DNA of 6,549 bases from Deltaproteobacteria bacterium. Lineage in GTDB: Bacteria > Desulfobacterota > Desulfobacteria > Desulfobacterales > JAFDFH01. Shown one piece after another: positions 1 to 5,408 of this stretch (its first letter is position 1; each line of letters begins with the position of its first letter). The DNA is taken from contig JAFDFH010000251.1 of assembly GCA_019309945.1 (NCBI GenBank), positions 1-6,549 of the forward strand, written 5' to 3'. The position numbers were made by a program, and so were the translations under genes. The notes under the pieces were generated by a model, which was not told the origin of the DNA, did not search any database, and saw only the letters and a program-made list of their open reading frames with translations.

Positions 1-192
1 AAAACTACTCCCCAATGGCAAGAAAGATGTTTTGAAACAGCTTCTAGACATTTTTTAAAGCTCCCTGCAGCAAGTTGAAGGGAATCTCTTCCCGTAATGA
101 TGACACCCTGTTTTAGGTTCACTCGCTGACCATGAAACAAGCTGCGGCAAATGCGCTCGCTATTGCGGGTTAAATTCTGATACAAGTGTCAA
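1..192. other. Left-edge region without a secure gene
   Basis: No gene can be called with confidence here. On the plus strand, frame 2 is open from the edge to a TAA at 56-58 and reads LLPNGKKDVLKQLLDIF at its end, which could be the C-terminus of a gene entering from the left and converging on the transglycosylase gene. On the minus strand a frame is open from after a TGA at 191-189 to the left edge, about 62 codons, but has no ATG or ribosome binding site; a TTG at 185 is the only obvious start. The two readings overlap, so at most one is likely to be real. A short hairpin (GGGAA/TTCCC, 80-93) has no T-run and is not a convincing terminator. Confidence 0.3.
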
Positions 193-774
193 TCAATATC
201 GCTTTTTTATGATACGATAATATTTCAACACCCTTCTAACGTAGTTCTCAGTCTCCGGTATGGGGGGAACACGGTTATATCGGTCGACTCTACTCGGACC
301 GGCATTGTAAGCAGCCAGGGCAAGCACTACCTTTCCATCAAACCGGTCCAACAGTTTCTTTAAATATTTCGCTCCTCCCATAATATTTTCCCGGGGATCA
401 AACGGGTTCTTAATATTTAAGGCTTTTAAGTTTCCAGGCATGATTTGCATGAGCCCCATGGCCCCTGCATGTGATATTGCCCGCGGGTTAAAATCCGATT
501 CCACTTTAATTATCGCCTTGAGCAAAGGGAAGGAAATGTCATGAATTTCCGATGCCTTATAAATATAGTGATCATAGCGGTCAGATAAAAACAAACCCGA
601 GAAATAATCAAAGGATCCACGATAATAGGGGCTATATTCCGGTGAGGTGGGGACATTGGAAAAGTGACGAACGCCATTTTCGTCGGTATAGGAATAGATT
701 TCGGCCCACAGGTTTGAAGAAAAGGAGCTGAGCAGTAAAACAACCCCTATAACCCCTGTTAGGAAATACTTCAT
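193..774 (-). CDS. Secreted lytic transglycosylase (SLT/LysM-type goose-lysozyme fold) with N-terminal DUF4124-like segment
   Basis: This protein should cleave the beta-1,4 MurNAc-GlcNAc bond of peptidoglycan in the periplasm, giving 1,6-anhydro-MurNAc ends. Residues 1-24 (from ATG 774) form a signal peptide with a hydrophobic core and likely cleavage after LWA; there is no lipobox cysteine, so it is probably soluble. Residues 26-42 (IYSYTDENGVRHFSNVP) match the DUF4124 pattern. The SLT domain covers about 75-190: catalytic Glu92 in IIKVESDFNP, then GLMQIMP (107-113), AYNAGP (155-160) and ETENYVRRV (174-182), all family hallmarks. I chose ATG 774 because AAAGGG lies just upstream and a typical signal peptide follows. 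ATG 789 or GTG 792 would add 5 or 6 residues. The gene follows the ArdC-like gene by 21 bp (3 bp from the GTG), so they are probably co-transcribed. At 193 residues it is a minimal, complete member. Confidence 0.93.
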   Translation of the reverse strand: MKYFLTGVIGVVLLLSSFSSNLWAEIYSYTDENGVRHFSNVPTSPEYSPYYRGSFDYFSGLFLSDRYDHYIYKASEIHDISFPLLKAIIKVESDFNPRAISHAGAMGLMQIMPGNLKALNIKNPFDPRENIMGGAKYLKKLLDRFDGKVVLALAAYNAGPSRVDRYNRVPPIPETENYVRRVLKYYRIIKKRY

Positions 775-795
775 GCGGCACCCTTTCATCACTTT

Positions 796-1713
796 TTACT
801 CAGCCTTATAACGACTTTTCCGTTTGGGCGTTTTCCACCTTGTCTTTCCCATTTCTTCGACATATTGTGTCGCATGAAATATGCCATTTAGGCCGAATTC
901 CGGCATCTCCTGGTCTAATTGGTTATACGGAGATAAAAATTTTTCAGCGGGTTTTAAAAGCCCTTTTCTTAGGCAAACCAGATAGGCCGTGGATTCAGCC
1001 TCAATTGTCGCTTTGGTCTGATCAGCGTCTCGTCTGTCTTGCCACCATGCATTATCATCGATACCCAGATGCCCGCAAAAAATATGACCCAGTCCAAGCG
1101 TCAGCGTTGCATACTTGGTTTCCAGGGAGTCCATACGGTTGATGGGAATCAGGTATTTTGCCCACGATTCTATGTTCAAGTCTTCATAACGCTTCCTGAT
1201 TTCATAGGTGAGTGAAATGGCATTTTCATCCGGCTGAAGGGGCCGCGAAACTTCACGGACGGTAATGCCGTGTAGTGTACAGTTGTGAATGATCTTCTCA
1301 AAAACTTCTCTGGATAGTCTGTCTTTTGTCTCAAAAAATTTCATTGGTTCGTTGGGAATGGGGGCTCCTTCAGTATCGTATATATCATAAACAAACCGAA
1401 CCGGTGACATGGGGGCAAGGATCACCAAAGGCTTTGCATAATATTTGGGTCGTCGACGAAATTGGCGCCACCAGTTTCCGGCCGTTGCGACATAGGTAAT
1501 ATTCGGATTTTGTATGTAAAGCAATACCCCGTTAAATGCTGAATATTTGGGGAATCTTGCAATAAAATGGATAAGGTCCAAATACTCAACACTGCTCCTG
1601 TAACGACGGCTGGCAAAAAACATCTCATCAATCGCATTTAGCTCAGATCCTAAAGTCGGACCGGCATCTCCAGCCAGGTCTTTTGTCGGAAACAAGCTTA
1701 ATTGATCCGGCAT
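796..1713 (-). CDS. ArdC-like / ImmA-IrrE-like protein with degenerate zinc motif
   Basis: A 305-residue cytoplasmic protein without signal peptide or membrane segment. Residues about 40-112 (YLDLIHFIARFPKYSAFN, later LVILAPMSPVRFVYD) resemble the N-terminal ssDNA-binding-type domain of ArdC-like proteins. Residues about 185-255 resemble the ImmA/IrrE metallopeptidase domain (IPINR, then LGHIFCGHLG, WWQDRR and IEAESTAYLVC). From memory, relatives read HELGH before the CGHLG segment; here residues 206-210 are LGLGH, so the first zinc histidine and the catalytic glutamate are missing. The later histidine (H210) and the EAES glutamates (238, 240) remain. It is therefore probably not an active protease and may be a binding or regulatory protein. 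ATG 1713 is preceded by AAGGAGA with a 10-base spacer. It lies 79 bp after the acyl-CoA ligase and just before the transglycosylase. The role of this family is not established, and I do not assign one. Confidence 0.75.
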   Translation of the reverse strand: MPDQLSLFPTKDLAGDAGPTLGSELNAIDEMFFASRRYRSSVEYLDLIHFIARFPKYSAFNGVLLYIQNPNITYVATAGNWWRQFRRRPKYYAKPLVILAPMSPVRFVYDIYDTEGAPIPNEPMKFFETKDRLSREVFEKIIHNCTLHGITVREVSRPLQPDENAISLTYEIRKRYEDLNIESWAKYLIPINRMDSLETKYATLTLGLGHIFCGHLGIDDNAWWQDRRDADQTKATIEAESTAYLVCLRKGLLKPAEKFLSPYNQLDQEMPEFGLNGIFHATQYVEEMGKTRWKTPKRKSRYKAE

Positions 1714-1723
1714 CGGGTTTATG

Positions 1724-1730
1724 TCTCCTT
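1724..1730 (-). promoter_or_regulatory. Ribosome binding site of the ArdC-like gene
   Basis: The minus strand reads AAGGAGA ten bases before ATG 1713, which supports this start. No terminator-like hairpin with a T-run is visible in the 79-bp gap, so transcription from the upstream ligase gene can plausibly continue into this gene. Confidence 0.7.
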
Positions 1731-1792
1731 TTGATTATGTTAGTTTTTTACGGGGCCGCCTTTTGAACCGCAATTCTGTCAAATGTTTGAAA

Positions 1793-3439
1793 TCAACCGG
1801 ATTGCTCCCGGAGTTGTTTTTTATTTATTTTTCCGACGCTGGTTTTTGCTATATTATCCGTAATTACGATCCTGTTCGGCACGCCATATTTGGGTATGAC
1901 GCCGTCTTTTACGAATTTTATAAAAAAAGTCTTTAAGTCATCTTCCGAAACCGTTTCTTTGAATTCCTCTTTTAACACCACAAAACATAGCGGCCGCTCT
2001 CCCCATTTTTCGTCAGGGACCCCGATCACGGCCGCTTCGCTAACAGCTTCATGCTGGCTGATAATGTCTTCGAGTTCAAGGGACGATATCCATTCCCCAC
2101 CCGTTTTAATGACATCTTTCAGCCGGTCTGTGATCTGTAGATATCCTTCCGGATCAATATAGCCGATATCTCCGGTGTGAAGCCATCCCTCTTTCCATAA
2201 AGCCTCACTTTTTTCCGGATCTTTCAAATAGCCTTGTGTTAACCAGGGTGCCCGGACAACCACTTCCCCGGTGCTTTTCCCGTCATGGGGCAACACATTT
2301 CCAAACGAATCGATGATTTTAAGATTTACCATGGGAACGGGAAGTCCGGCTCGACACCTGACCTCAATTTGCCTGTCGATTTCCCACTCCAGCATATGAG
2401 GCTTGGTATTGACGGCAGTCAACAGCGGACAGGTTTCAGACATACCATAGGCCGATGTGAGGGTAATCCCCAAATCCAATGCCGCCTTGCAGAGGCTTCT
2501 GGGAAGGGCTGAGCCGCCGATCACCACTTTCCAGTTGGAGAGGTCGATCTGTTTTACCAATGGATTGTTGACAATCATATGGATAATGGTGGGAACACAG
2601 TGAGAAAAGGTTACTTTTTCCTCGATAATCAGTTTGATCAACATTTCAGGCTCATATCGCCCGGGATAAACCTGTTTGTTTCCCAGCATGGTGGCAGCAT
2701 ACGGCAAACCCCAGGCATGGACATGGAACATGGGGGTCACCGGCATATAAACGTCTCCGGAATTAAAGGTTAAATGAGATTTAAAAGCACATAAGCTGGA
2801 TATGAGACCGTAGGTATGAAGCACGATTTGACGGTGGCTGAAATATACGCCTTTGGGAAGACCCGTAGTCCCGGTTGTATAAAAAGTGGTGGCCATGGTA
2901 TTTTCGTCAAAATCCGGAAACTCATAATCGCCGTCGCTCTCGGAAAGGAGCTGTTCATATTCTCCTCCAATATTCAATGAAGTTTCATTAGGGTCGTCCC
3001 CGTCGGAGAGGAGAATGAATTTTTTTACCGTTGTCAATTGATCTTTGACCGACGCTAACAAAGGTAAAAACTCCGAATATACTAGCACGACATCATCTTC
3101 AGCATGGTTCATGGTATAAACCAGTTGCTCAGGCGACAATCTGATGTTCACCGTGTGCAACACGGCACCCATCATCGGAATGGCAAAAAAGCATTCAAGG
3201 TACCGGTGACTGTCCCAATCTAAAACCGCCACCGTATCTCCCGGTTTCACGCCCATCTTTTTAAGGGCACTGGCAAGCTGATACACCCGCCCGTTAAAGC
3301 TTTCGTAGTTGTATCTGAACTTGTCCCGGTAGACAATCTCCTGTCTGGGGGAATAAATAACAGGGGTGGAGAGAATATTTTTAATCAGTAACGGATAATC
3401 ATAAGCGGAAGGGGTTTTAGGAATCAATCTGGTTGTCAT
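1793..3439 (-). CDS. Fatty acyl-CoA ligase (AMP-forming, AlkK/FadD-like)
   Basis: A 548-residue adenylate-forming enzyme that activates a fatty acid with ATP to acyl-AMP and transfers it to CoA, in the cytoplasm, feeding beta-oxidation or lipid synthesis. Family motifs appear in order: P-loop-like YTTGTTGLPKG (187-197), FHVHAWGLPY (238-247), YGMSET (331-336), TGD (422-424), the hinge DRLKD (438-442), KTGGEWISSLELE (445-457) and the C-terminal catalytic lysine in SVGKINKK (K537). The GGEWISS segment and overall length fit the medium/long-chain AlkK-type group; chain length cannot be decided from sequence alone. A strong AAGGAGG sits four bases before ATG 3439, and an extended -10 promoter lies about 130 bp upstream. 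It appears to be the first gene of a three-gene minus-strand cluster. No truncation or frameshift is seen. Confidence 0.95.
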   Translation of the reverse strand: MTTRLIPKTPSAYDYPLLIKNILSTPVIYSPRQEIVYRDKFRYNYESFNGRVYQLASALKKMGVKPGDTVAVLDWDSHRYLECFFAIPMMGAVLHTVNIRLSPEQLVYTMNHAEDDVVLVYSEFLPLLASVKDQLTTVKKFILLSDGDDPNETSLNIGGEYEQLLSESDGDYEFPDFDENTMATTFYTTGTTGLPKGVYFSHRQIVLHTYGLISSLCAFKSHLTFNSGDVYMPVTPMFHVHAWGLPYAATMLGNKQVYPGRYEPEMLIKLIIEEKVTFSHCVPTIIHMIVNNPLVKQIDLSNWKVVIGGSALPRSLCKAALDLGITLTSAYGMSETCPLLTAVNTKPHMLEWEIDRQIEVRCRAGLPVPMVNLKIIDSFGNVLPHDGKSTGEVVVRAPWLTQGYLKDPEKSEALWKEGWLHTGDIGYIDPEGYLQITDRLKDVIKTGGEWISSLELEDIISQHEAVSEAAVIGVPDEKWGERPLCFVVLKEEFKETVSEDDLKTFFIKFVKDGVIPKYGVPNRIVITDNIAKTSVGKINKKQLREQSG

Positions 3440-3443
3440 TTTT

Positions 3444-3450
3444 CCTCCTT
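3444..3450 (-). promoter_or_regulatory. Ribosome binding site of the acyl-CoA ligase gene
   Basis: A full anti-16S match, AAGGAGG on the minus strand, ends four bases before ATG 3439. The spacer is short but the match is complete, so it fixes this start. Confidence 0.8.
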
Positions 3451-3575
3451 TATAACCGGTTTTTTGAAAATGGCGGGCCGTTTACTTTAAAATCCCTTTA
3501 AGATGGTTCTTTTCAGACTCTTTTTTCAAGACAATCTGTTTTATATCATTATTAGCTTTTAACAAGACTGTATTA

Positions 3576-3605
3576 ATTATATCATAACATATTGAAATTA
3601 TGCAA
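3576..3605 (-). promoter_or_regulatory. Probable sigma-70 promoter of the acyl-CoA ligase cluster
   Basis: On the minus strand TTGCAT (3605-3600) is followed after 18 bases by TATAAT (3581-3576). TGA directly before TATAAT makes an extended -10 (TGnTATAAT). Transcription would start near 3568, giving a leader of about 130 bases before ATG 3439. The -35 overlaps a TGCAAGCATG 10-mer that recurs at the divergent ferritin promoter. Confidence 0.6.
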
Positions 3606-3712
3606 GCATGTTAATATTATAAAACTTATTTCATTTAGCGTTTCTTTTGATCTATTTTTTAGACAAATTGACAAATACATATCAATATTATAAGTAGCAC
3701 CCTGCAAGCATG
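3601..3712. repeat. Two 10-mers, each present twice, in the divergent promoter region
   Basis: TGCAAGCATG occurs at 3601-3610 and 3703-3712, and AATATTATAA at 3613-3622 and 3684-3693, in swapped order. One TGCAAGCATG overlaps the -35 of the minus-strand ligase promoter; the other lies near the predicted start of the plus-strand transcript. The second AATATTATAA overlaps the plus-strand -10. They could be operator half-sites shared by the divergent promoters, but the AT-rich one may be chance. Confidence 0.35.
3668..3694 (+). promoter_or_regulatory. Probable promoter driving the ferritin-like gene
   Basis: A perfect -35 TTGACA (3668-3673) is followed by TATAAG (3689-3694) after 15 bases; with a 17-base spacer the -10 would be TAAGTA. 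Transcription would start near 3701, giving a leader of about 175 bases before ATG 3878. An imperfect 6-6-6 inverted repeat (TTGACA-N6-TATCAA, 3668-3685) lies over the -35, a typical place and shape for a Crp/Fnr-type operator. Confidence 0.5.
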
Positions 3713-3802
3713 AAATGCACGGCGTGCATGAATAAATATCATGCGGAGATGAAAATCGCTTGTTCTAAAGGGGACAAGGACTGCAAACTAAATGAAGCTT
3801 GA
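3710..3802 (+). CDS. Possible 30-residue cysteine-rich peptide
   Basis: ATG 3710 opens 30 codons ending at TGA 3800-3802. The peptide starts MKCTACMNKYH and has four cysteines (3, 6, 18, 25), including a CxxC, plus a histidine, a composition that could bind metal. It precedes the ferritin-like gene by 75 bp in the same direction and would share its promoter. No Shine-Dalgarno sequence is visible, and the predicted transcript start is only about nine bases upstream, so translation would have to be nearly leaderless. I do not recognise a family. It may be a chance frame within a long leader. Confidence 0.25.
   Translation: MKCTACMNKYHAEMKIACSKGDKDCKLNEA
3715..3729. promoter_or_regulatory. Perfect 15-bp palindrome, possible operator or RNA hairpin
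   Basis: ATGCACG, a central G, and CGTGCAT form a perfect inverted repeat about 14 bases after the predicted transcript start of the ferritin-like gene. Position and symmetry fit a dimeric repressor site. Without a loop it would make only a shorter RNA hairpin. It overlaps the possible small peptide frame. Confidence 0.35.
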
Positions 3803-3877
3803 TAGCAACCTGTCGGAAATATTCTGATGGACGGGGGCGCTTTAAAAACTGCGAAAAAGAAAGGATAAAACAGACTC

Positions 3878-4351
3878 ATGAGTTACGACTTTAATGCTGA
3901 TGAAGTTTTTGAAATGGCAGAACAGATTGAAAGAAATGGCGCGAAATTTTACAGAACCGCTGCAGAAGCGGTTTCAAAGCCGGCAGATAAAAAGCTATTA
4001 ACCGGTCTTGCCAAAATGGAAGATGCACATGAAAAAACATTTGCATCTTTAAGAAAAACCCTTTCTGAGAAAGAAACCGGCAGCACTGTTTTTGATCCTG
4101 AGGACGAATCCGGGTCTTATCTTCGTGCCCTGGCCGATACGCGTGTATTTTTCGAAAAAGAGATGGATGTCTCATCCATGGCGCAAATTCTTAAAAGCGC
4201 AATTTCCGCCGAAAAAGATTCCATCGTCTTTTACCTGGGAATGAAAGAGGCGGTACCATCTGGTCTTGGGAAAGAGAAAATCGAAGCCATCATTAAAGAA
4301 GAGATGAGTCATATCAGACTCTTAAGCAAAGAACTGCTTGCGTTGAAATAG
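3878..4351 (+). CDS. Ferritin-like diiron protein (rubrerythrin-type four-helix bundle, no rubredoxin domain)
   Basis: A 157-residue cytoplasmic protein predicted to be a four-helix bundle with a diiron site. Ligands follow the ferritin-like pattern: a helix 1 glutamate (E18 in QIERNGAKFY; E15 is nearby), ExxH in helix 2 (E48, H51 in MEDAHEKTF), E112 in helix 3 (AEKDSIVFY) and ExxH in helix 4 (E142, H145 in EEMSHIRLL). It lacks the CxxC rubredoxin-like domain of full rubrerythrin, so it would need an outside electron donor or have another role, such as peroxide defence or iron handling. GAAAGGA (3859-3865) precedes ATG 3878 by 12 bases. The gene converges on the Crp/Fnr regulator, and its last 30 bp overlap the presumed original end of that regulator. 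Confidence 0.85.
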   Translation: MSYDFNADEVFEMAEQIERNGAKFYRTAAEAVSKPADKKLLTGLAKMEDAHEKTFASLRKTLSEKETGSTVFDPEDESGSYLRALADTRVFFEKEMDVSSMAQILKSAISAEKDSIVFYLGMKEAVPSGLGKEKIEAIIKEEMSHIRLLSKELLALK

Positions 4352-4383
4352 CGCTTTCATTCCCTGTCCGGAAAGCCTTACCA
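4322..4383 (-). pseudogene. Stranded C-terminal wing and original stop of the Crp/Fnr regulator
   Basis: Beyond the inserted element the minus strand continues with codons for VRLSGQGMKALFQRKQFFA and a TAA at 4324-4322. Joined directly to the regulator at 4528 it adds VVRLSG..., in frame. The pattern hydrophobic-x-hydrophobic-x-G-x-x-hydrophobic-x-x-L fits the beta-hairpin wing that follows the recognition helix in this family (typically GLIxVxGRxIxILD). The joined protein would have 220 residues, a usual family length. The segment overlaps the end of the ferritin-like gene by 30 bp, so the convergent genes would have overlapped tail to tail. It is no longer translated as part of the regulator. 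Confidence 0.5.
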
Positions 4384-4411
4384 TGAGACCTTTGAAAAAT
4401 GTTCATTTTTG
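4384..4411 (+). repeat. Left terminal inverted repeat of the MITE-like element
   Basis: It begins TGAGACCTTTGAAAAATG and ends TTTTTG at 4411. Mismatches to the right end are at repeat positions 12, 17, 19, 20 and 22. It contains the TGA stop (minus strand, 4405-4403) now used by the regulator gene. Confidence 0.75.
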
Positions 4412-5128
4412 TTCAAGGCCAAGGAAGGCGAAAATTTTAACCACAGGAATACATTGAGTCTTTTGAGGATTAAAATTTGAGCCTGACGCCGGGATTGGGC
4501 AAAAAGGGGCGTTTTGCAAAGGTCTCACTTGATCGGTCATTTTCGCAAAAATCCGTGAGAGCGTTTCCGGGATTGTTCCCAATAAACTGGCCAATAACCC
4601 CTTTGAAATTTTTAAGGTGACAGACTCGAAATTTCCTTGTTCCTCGGCCAGATAAATCAAATACGCGGCCAAGCGGCCCGGGATCTCTTTTAAAGAAAGG
4701 CTTTCGATCTGGACAGCAAATTGCCTGAGCCGCGTAGACAGGACCGCCAGCATATTCATTGCAAGAGATGGATTGCGGGTGATCAGGTTCACAAATGCCG
4801 GTCTGGGAAAAAACAAAAGTCGGCTTTTTGACAGCGCCAGTGCATTTGCCGGAAATGATCGACCGGAAAAAACAGCCACTTCGCCGAAAGGCTCTCCATG
4901 CCCGAAAATTCGGAGTATCTGTTCTTTCCCTTCCGAAGAGGTCTTGAATACCTTGACCGATCCCTCCAGGATTAAGAAGAATCCATTACCGTCATCTCCT
5001 TCAAAAAAAATCATTTCGCCTTTACTATACTGCTTATTAATAGCGATCTGATTTAAATCATTTAGCTGCGCTTCGTTTAGGTCGCTAAAGCTGGGAATAT
5101 TTTTTATGATACTTAAAATTTTATCCAT
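4403..5128 (-). CDS. Crp/Fnr-family transcription regulator with element-encoded C-terminus
   Basis: A 241-residue regulator. Residues about 10-125 form a cyclic-nucleotide-binding-type jelly roll (FFEGDDGNGFFLILEGSVKV, GEPFGEVAVFSG), followed by the dimer helix (about 125-150) and a helix-turn-helix with recognition segment LLGTIPETLSRIFAKM (182-197). The CRP phosphate-binding Arg-Ser is replaced by Phe-Pro (92-93), so cAMP binding is doubtful, and there is no FNR-type cysteine cluster; the effector is unknown. Natural family sequence stops at Gln200. The last 41 residues come from the MITE-like element and replace the wing that normally contacts DNA next to the helix. DNA binding could be weakened or altered. 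ATG 5128 matches the usual family N-terminus, though its ribosome binding site is weak. Its neighbours suggest a link to the ferritin-like gene or the MFS gene, but this is inference. Confidence 0.88.
   Translation of the reverse strand: MDKILSIIKNIPSFSDLNEAQLNDLNQIAINKQYSKGEMIFFEGDDGNGFFLILEGSVKVFKTSSEGKEQILRIFGHGEPFGEVAVFSGRSFPANALALSKSRLLFFPRPAFVNLITRNPSLAMNMLAVLSTRLRQFAVQIESLSLKEIPGRLAAYLIYLAEEQGNFESVTLKISKGLLASLLGTIPETLSRIFAKMTDQVRPLQNAPFCPIPASGSNFNPQKTQCIPVVKIFAFLGLEQK
4500..4527 (-). repeat. Right terminal inverted repeat of the MITE-like element
   Basis: Read on the minus strand it begins TGAGACCTTTGCAAAACG and ends TTTTTG at 4500. Codon 201 of the regulator (GTG, 4528-4526) spans its outer edge, so translation passes straight into the element. 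Confidence 0.75.
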
Positions 5129-5216
5129 GACGCTTCGGTCAACATTGGCATAGAATGAGTTTTTTTCCGTTACTTGGAATACTTGGTGATAAGTGGCGCC
5201 CTGTGCGATTTCTCCT

Positions 5217-5245
5217 TATATAACCCTGATTATACTTTAACACAA
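5217..5245 (-). promoter_or_regulatory. Possible promoter of the Crp/Fnr regulator
   Basis: On the minus strand TTGTGT (5245-5240) is followed after 17 bases by TATATA (5222-5217). A second TATAAT (5234-5229) lacks a good -35. The leader would be about 80 bases long. AAGGAGA at about 5216-5210 has no usable start codon after it and is too far from ATG 5128 to serve it. Confidence 0.35.
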
Positions 5246-5298
5246 CCCCTTCATTTTATCCTAAATTGAGCGATTTTTAAGTTTGCCCATATCAAAGA

Positions 5299-5350
5299 GC
5301 GTTACCAACGCCCTTATTCTCTTGACAACCTTATCCTACAAACATAATGT
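5299..5350 (+). promoter_or_regulatory. Possible promoter and operator of the MFS gene
   Basis: TTGACA (5322-5327) is followed by CATAAT (5343-5348) after 15 bases, or TAATGT (5345-5350) after 17. Just upstream GCGTT-ACC-AACGC (5299-5311) is a perfect 5-bp-arm palindrome. CATATCAA (5288-5295) also occurs at the ferritin promoter (3678-3685). This is the 280-bp gap between the divergent regulator and MFS genes. Confidence 0.4.
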
Positions 5351-5408
5351 CCCTTTATTTGAGAATTGAAGTACAATGGTTTTAATTGATCAGAAATCTC
5401 GAGCGGTG

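Larger units (their letters stand above)
4384..4527. mobile_element. 144-bp MITE-like element with terminal inverted repeats
   Basis: The ends are 28-bp imperfect inverted repeats: 4384-4411 and the complement of 4500-4527 match at 23 of 28 positions, starting with a shared TGAGACCTTTG and ending with TTTTTG. An inner pair (AAAATTTTAA at 4431-4440 against TTAAAATTTG at 4470-4479) also pairs, so the whole element can fold as one long imperfect hairpin. There is no transposase gene, so it would be moved in trans. I see no clear target-site duplication. The minus strand is open throughout and supplies the last residues of the Crp/Fnr protein. From memory, similar tails ending in FLGLEQK occur on unrelated proteins of Desulfobacterota; this is unverified. 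Confidence 0.75.

Noticed and set aside
80..93. GGGAA-TCTC-TTCCC hairpin as terminator of the transglycosylase gene
   Set aside because: Only five stem pairs, no following T-run, and about 100 bp from the stop codon.
840..1142. A 100-codon plus-strand frame
   Set aside because: It is antisense to the ArdC-like gene, whose motifs and ribosome binding site are convincing.
1721..2970. Several 64-90 codon frames on either strand across the acyl-CoA ligase gene
   Set aside because: All overlap the motif-rich ligase frame and show no recognisable domain.
3891..4175. A 94-codon minus-strand frame
   Set aside because: Antisense to the ferritin-like gene, whose diiron ligands are in the expected order.
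4353..4376. GCTTTC/GAAAGC inverted repeat as a terminator between the convergent genes
   Set aside because: Short stem with a 12-base loop and no T-run on either strand.
4375..4535. Target-site duplication flanking the MITE-like element
   Set aside because: The flanks (CCTTACCA on the left, CTTGATCG on the right) share no convincing direct repeat.
4773..5051. A 92-codon plus-strand frame
   Set aside because: Antisense to the sensory domain of the Crp/Fnr regulator; no start signals.
4403..5128. FNR-type iron-sulfur sensor
   Set aside because: There is no N-terminal cysteine cluster; the only cysteines lie in the element-encoded tail.
5129..5215. N-terminal extension of the Crp/Fnr regulator
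   Set aside because: The frame is open back to a TAA at 5218 and follows AAGGAGA, but contains no ATG, GTG or TTG; ATG 5128 also matches the usual family start.
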